A stretch of DNA of 64,000 nucleotides from Mytilus galloprovincialis (Eukaryota > Mollusca > Bivalvia > Mytilida > Mytilidae): NCBI RefSeq assembly GCF_965363235.1, contig NC_134849.1:65615122-65679121 (forward strand), in the 5' to 3' direction. The translations under genes were made by a program, and so were the position numbers. Of this stretch, positions 60,973-64,000 are shown one piece after another. Position 1 is the first letter of the stretch. Every line of letters starts with the position of its first letter. The notes beneath the pieces were generated by a model. The model ran no database searches, was not told the DNA's origin, and saw nothing but the letters and a program-made list of their open reading frames with translations.

Positions 60973-61394
60973 TTTATATTCATCCTTAAAGTAGACAGAG
61001 ATGGAAATAACATTATTGTTGAAGACTGTATTTGACCTTAAAAAGTCCTAAGTTTCCAAGACAGGACTATCTCACTGATGTATACCTTGCATCTCCTTTG
61101 ATATCCAATATTGTGATAAGTAACTCTATCTATGTGTTGTTTTTCAATGTGGAATATAATTATCCTCAGACTAAATAAAGATCAAGTGCTAATAAAACTA
61201 TTTATTAAAACTAATATATAATATGAAAATAGAAATTACATTGGAAAAACTGGGGACTAACAGCTGCATACACATAATAAACATTAAGAGTTATCCCCCT
61301 TTTAACATATAAATGAAAATTAATATATACAGAAAACTTGGGGGATAAGATAAAATTTGATGATAAAAGTATACAATTTTATCGAAAAGTCCAA
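60973..61394 (-). repeat. Split direct repeat B1 (422 bp)
   Basis: Begins about 60 bp after the recombinase stop (minus-strand sense). See B2 for the match. Confidence 0.9.
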
Positions 61395-61456
61395 ATACAG
61401 ATGCGAAGCAGCTGTAGCCCCAAGTTTAATTCTCCTTTTATTGCCAGTACAATAGT

Positions 61457-62474
61457 TTAAGACAAGGAAATTGATGAAACTAACTGATTTTGAGCATGTT
61501 GAATTACTTTAGGGCTGGTATGAATATACCTAGTATAACAATCTGATGACCACCTGCCTAAAGTTTTAATTAAGTGGTCTTCTAATCTTACTTCCTGTGC
61601 TGTTGTTGCTGCTCCAATTCTGAAAGAATGTCCATTATAATTTTTGCTTTCAAGACCTAAATTGTCTAAAATAATTTTGACATGTTTAATAAAAAATTGT
61701 CTACTTAAAGGATTGCCATCATCAGAGACAAACAGGGCATCAGATCTAATACTTGACATTTTCTTTCGAAGAGACAAATAATTTTTAATAGCAAAGCAAG
61801 GACAAATAATGTGTCCACTTTTGTATAAGGGTATAGTGACACCTTGTCTGAAAGGATCTGTTTTTGATTTTTTCAAATGTAATAAAATGTGATCTTCAAA
61901 AATTGCTAAATCACCAACACACAAATGTGTTTCCGAATCAAAGTTGCTAAGTATAGTGAACTCTCCACAACGCAAAAAAGCAAAAAAAGCTACAACACAA
62001 GCTGCTTCTAACATAACATTGTTAAAAAGACTAAAAAAATTGTTTCTCAATAGCATAACCATTTTATACAACAAAGACATAGTAATTGGCAATCTAGGCC
62101 TTTTTAACACAACCTTTCTGCTTCTTTTTTAAACCATTTAAAATAGATTGTAAACATAATAAAGGCTTGCCATATTGTTCTAAAGGACTAAATCCTGCAT
62201 ATTGCAAGTAATAATATCTTATACCACATAAATACAATTTAATAGTACTATATTTTAAGCTTTTATGTTCATCGCAAAAGGCAACAAATCTCATTAACAA
62301 CGTTTCTGAAACCGGGGGCATTTCATTCGAAGTCCAGAATGATCCCTGTAGTAAGGAGAACTTCTTATATAAGTCAAAACCTGTAGTGTAATGCGATCTT
62401 GTACTGTCCGCTACAGAATACTTCCATAATGTCTCTACTGAGCTGTCCAGAGAATGTCTGAAAGCTGTGGGCAA
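61457..62474 (-). pseudogene. Tyrosine recombinase (YR) of the Ngaro element, one frameshift
   Basis: Two overlapping minus-strand frames (62474-62094 and 62110-61457) form one protein of about 335 residues; the switch is at an A5 run near 62098-62106. The N-terminal half is the core-binding region (HYTTGFDLYKKF, STIKLYLCGIRYYY). The catalytic half has the first Arg in FLRCGEF, the H-X2-R box HSFRIGAA, and LGRWSSDCYTRYIHTS with the nucleophilic Tyr. The enzyme would integrate the circular DNA copy. The first frame has no ATG near its start and overlaps the RNase H end by 40 bp, so translational coupling or shifting may produce it. Confidence 0.85.
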
Positions 62475-64000
62475 GGAGTGGCTGTTGCTTCTGCTAGAGG
62501 CGCTAAAAGTCTGAACTTGTTCATCTGTAAACGAGACAATGCATCAGCAATTACATTAGATTTTCCTGGTAAATGTTCACTATATACAGCAAAGTTATAA
62601 GTTGCAGCACACATTGTAAGTTTACGCATTAATTTCATAATGTTTGTTTCTTTCGATCGACCTTTAGCAATAATGTGGACTGTTGCTAAATTGTCACAAT
62701 AAAAAAGAATCCTTTTTCCACTCCACTCCTTACCCCATAGAACAGCTGCAACGACTATAGGATAAAGTTCCAAAAAGGCCATAGAAGCGGCAAAGTCGGA
62801 TTTGCATGGTAAATTGTCAGGCCAACGGTCACAAAACCATTTATGCTGGTAATATCCACCAAATCCTATCAAAGAGGACGCATCTGTGTAAAGCATCATA
62901 TCTGCTGCTTTAGTTAAAGTCTTTTCATAAAAGAAATTGATACCATTCCAATTTTTCAAAAAAGATAACCACATGTATAAATCAGCTTTGCACTCTTTGT
63001 TTAAATGAACATGATAAAAACTCTCTTTGACAGATGACATTAACTTGTACAAATAACTAACAAAAGAGCGTCCTGGGAGAATAACTCTAGTTGCAAAATT
63101 TAAATGTCCAAGCAACTGTTCAAGTTCTTTCCTAGTACAGGACTTTTTACTTAAAATTAAAGTTATAAAATCTGTAATTCTATTTACTTTGTCTTGAGGC
63201 AATCTAGCTTGCATATTTACAGTGTCTAATACAATGCCTAAATATTCTAATACACAAGAAGGACCAACAGTCTTTTTCTTTGATAAAGGAATACTTAATT
63301 TGTTAAAAATTAAAGAAAGTAAAGCCATTGTTCTTTCTTCACAATCAGTAGGCCTATCAACTGTCAAAAAATCATCTAAAAGATGAAAAATTACATTAAT
63401 GTTATAATTATGTTTGGCTATCCAACATATACTTCTTGACAACATATCGAATAATTTAGGACTAGATCGACAACCGAAAGGAAGTCTTACATAATGATAA
63501 TAAAAATTATGCCATTTAAAACAAAATAAATGCCATTGGGAAGGTAAAATACCCAATTGTTTAAACGCATCGCAGACATCTACCTTACAACAAATGCTAT
63601 TAACACCATAATCTTGAATTGCATTGATTGCATCATCAACTTTAATGTAACTAAGTGAACATAAATCTTTGTCTATCAAATCATTCACACTATCATGATC
63701 ACAGCTGTTGTGAGGCGAGGAAAGATCCAATATAAGTCTTTTCTTAAAAGAATATTTATGTACTGCTATTCCGATTGGACTAACCCTATAAACAGAAAAA
63801 GGGGGGTGTAAAAAAGGTCCCTAAATGAAGCCTTTATCCAATTCATCTTGAATTAGAGCAGTTACTGAATCTGGATCTTTCCTTGCTGACAAAGCATTTT
63901 TACATTCATAAGTAGAAATATTAATGTCAGAAACTAACATATCAAAACCATATCTAACACTGTTACACAGTAAGCTAACAAAGTTTCTGTCGGGGTGGTT
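62435..64000 (-). pseudogene. Reverse transcriptase and RNase H of the Ngaro element, partial, one TAG
   Basis: The frame is open from the window edge (64000) except for TAG at 63823-63821. That stop falls between DELDKGFI and GPFLHPPFSVYRVSP, inside the conserved RT N-terminal block of DIRS-type elements. Downstream come KKRLILDLSSPHN, KVDVCDAFKQLG, LPFGCRSSP, the HLLDDFL catalytic box, then RNase H (LYTDASSLIGFGGYY, LELYPIVVA, FYCDNLATV, HLPGKSNVIADALSRL). The first residues in the window (NHPDRNFV) are also typical of this RT, so only gag and the 5' end are missing. It copies the element RNA. Confidence 0.88.

Larger units (their letters stand above)
59583..64000 (-). mobile_element. Ngaro/PAT-type tyrosine-recombinase retrotransposon, 3' part
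   Basis: On the minus strand: RT and RNase H, then tyrosine recombinase, then B1-A2-B2 terminal repeats. B1 (60973-61394) and B2 (59583-60004) are 422-bp direct repeats with about one visible difference, separated by 968 bp (A2). This is the split-direct-repeat layout of Ngaro/PAT elements, in which a copy of A2 (A1) should form the far 5' end. The 5' part (gag, A1) lies past the right edge of the window. Such elements integrate by recombinase without target duplication. Confidence 0.88.

Overview
The window looks like nuclear DNA from a marine bivalve mollusc, probably a mussel (Mytilus-like). It is AT-rich. Exon-sized coding pieces have eukaryotic splice sites, and several repeats resemble families I know from mussels: the CCTGTCCCAAGTCAGGA repeat, hairpin-ended 'ggccaggtgagcta' elements, and a tRNA-headed SINE. 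No bacterial-style operon, rRNA gene or true tRNA gene is visible. The species is an inference; no host housekeeping gene fixes it.

Almost everything recognisable is mobile or repetitive. From left to right: a 39-bp satellite (1-1960); AT-rich sequence with foldbacks, poly-G tracts and a SINE (2-10.3 kb); short repeats (11.4-12.9 kb); a 14.7-kb block bounded by 40-bp inverted termini and TAA (13382-28095), holding an SGNH-hydrolase exon, a decayed I/Nimb-type LINE and a palindromic insertion; a 58-bp satellite (about 30.0-45.05 kb) split by a 1.6-kb duplication, a 4-kb inverted-repeat DNA transposon (32150-36139) and a young Ty3/Gypsy LTR retrotransposon (38278-44805); a 35-bp satellite (46.25-48.15 kb); a 47/48-bp satellite (48.4-52.9 kb); a hairpin-ended element made of 500-bp units (53831-55594); the 3' end of a Death-domain gene on the minus strand (56312-58658); and the 3' two thirds of a Ngaro/DIRS-type tyrosine-recombinase retrotransposon on the minus strand (59583 to beyond 64000).

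The main find is the LTR element. Its reading frame runs Gag, protease, integrase, reverse transcriptase, RNase H, which is the Ty1/copia order on a Ty3/Gypsy RT (the arrangement known from Gmr1). Its ends are textbook (5-bp TCAGA duplication, tRNA-Leu primer site, polypurine tract, nearly identical LTRs), yet the frame carries two in-frame stops, one of them exactly on the first cysteine codon of the Gag zinc knuckle. The second is the Ngaro element. Its B1-A2-B2 split repeats are resolved, and A2 carries an array of 32-bp-spaced, CRE-like hairpin boxes, one copy showing a compensatory stem change. The only clear host-like gene is the Death-domain exon, whose product ends in a CaaX-type tetrapeptide.
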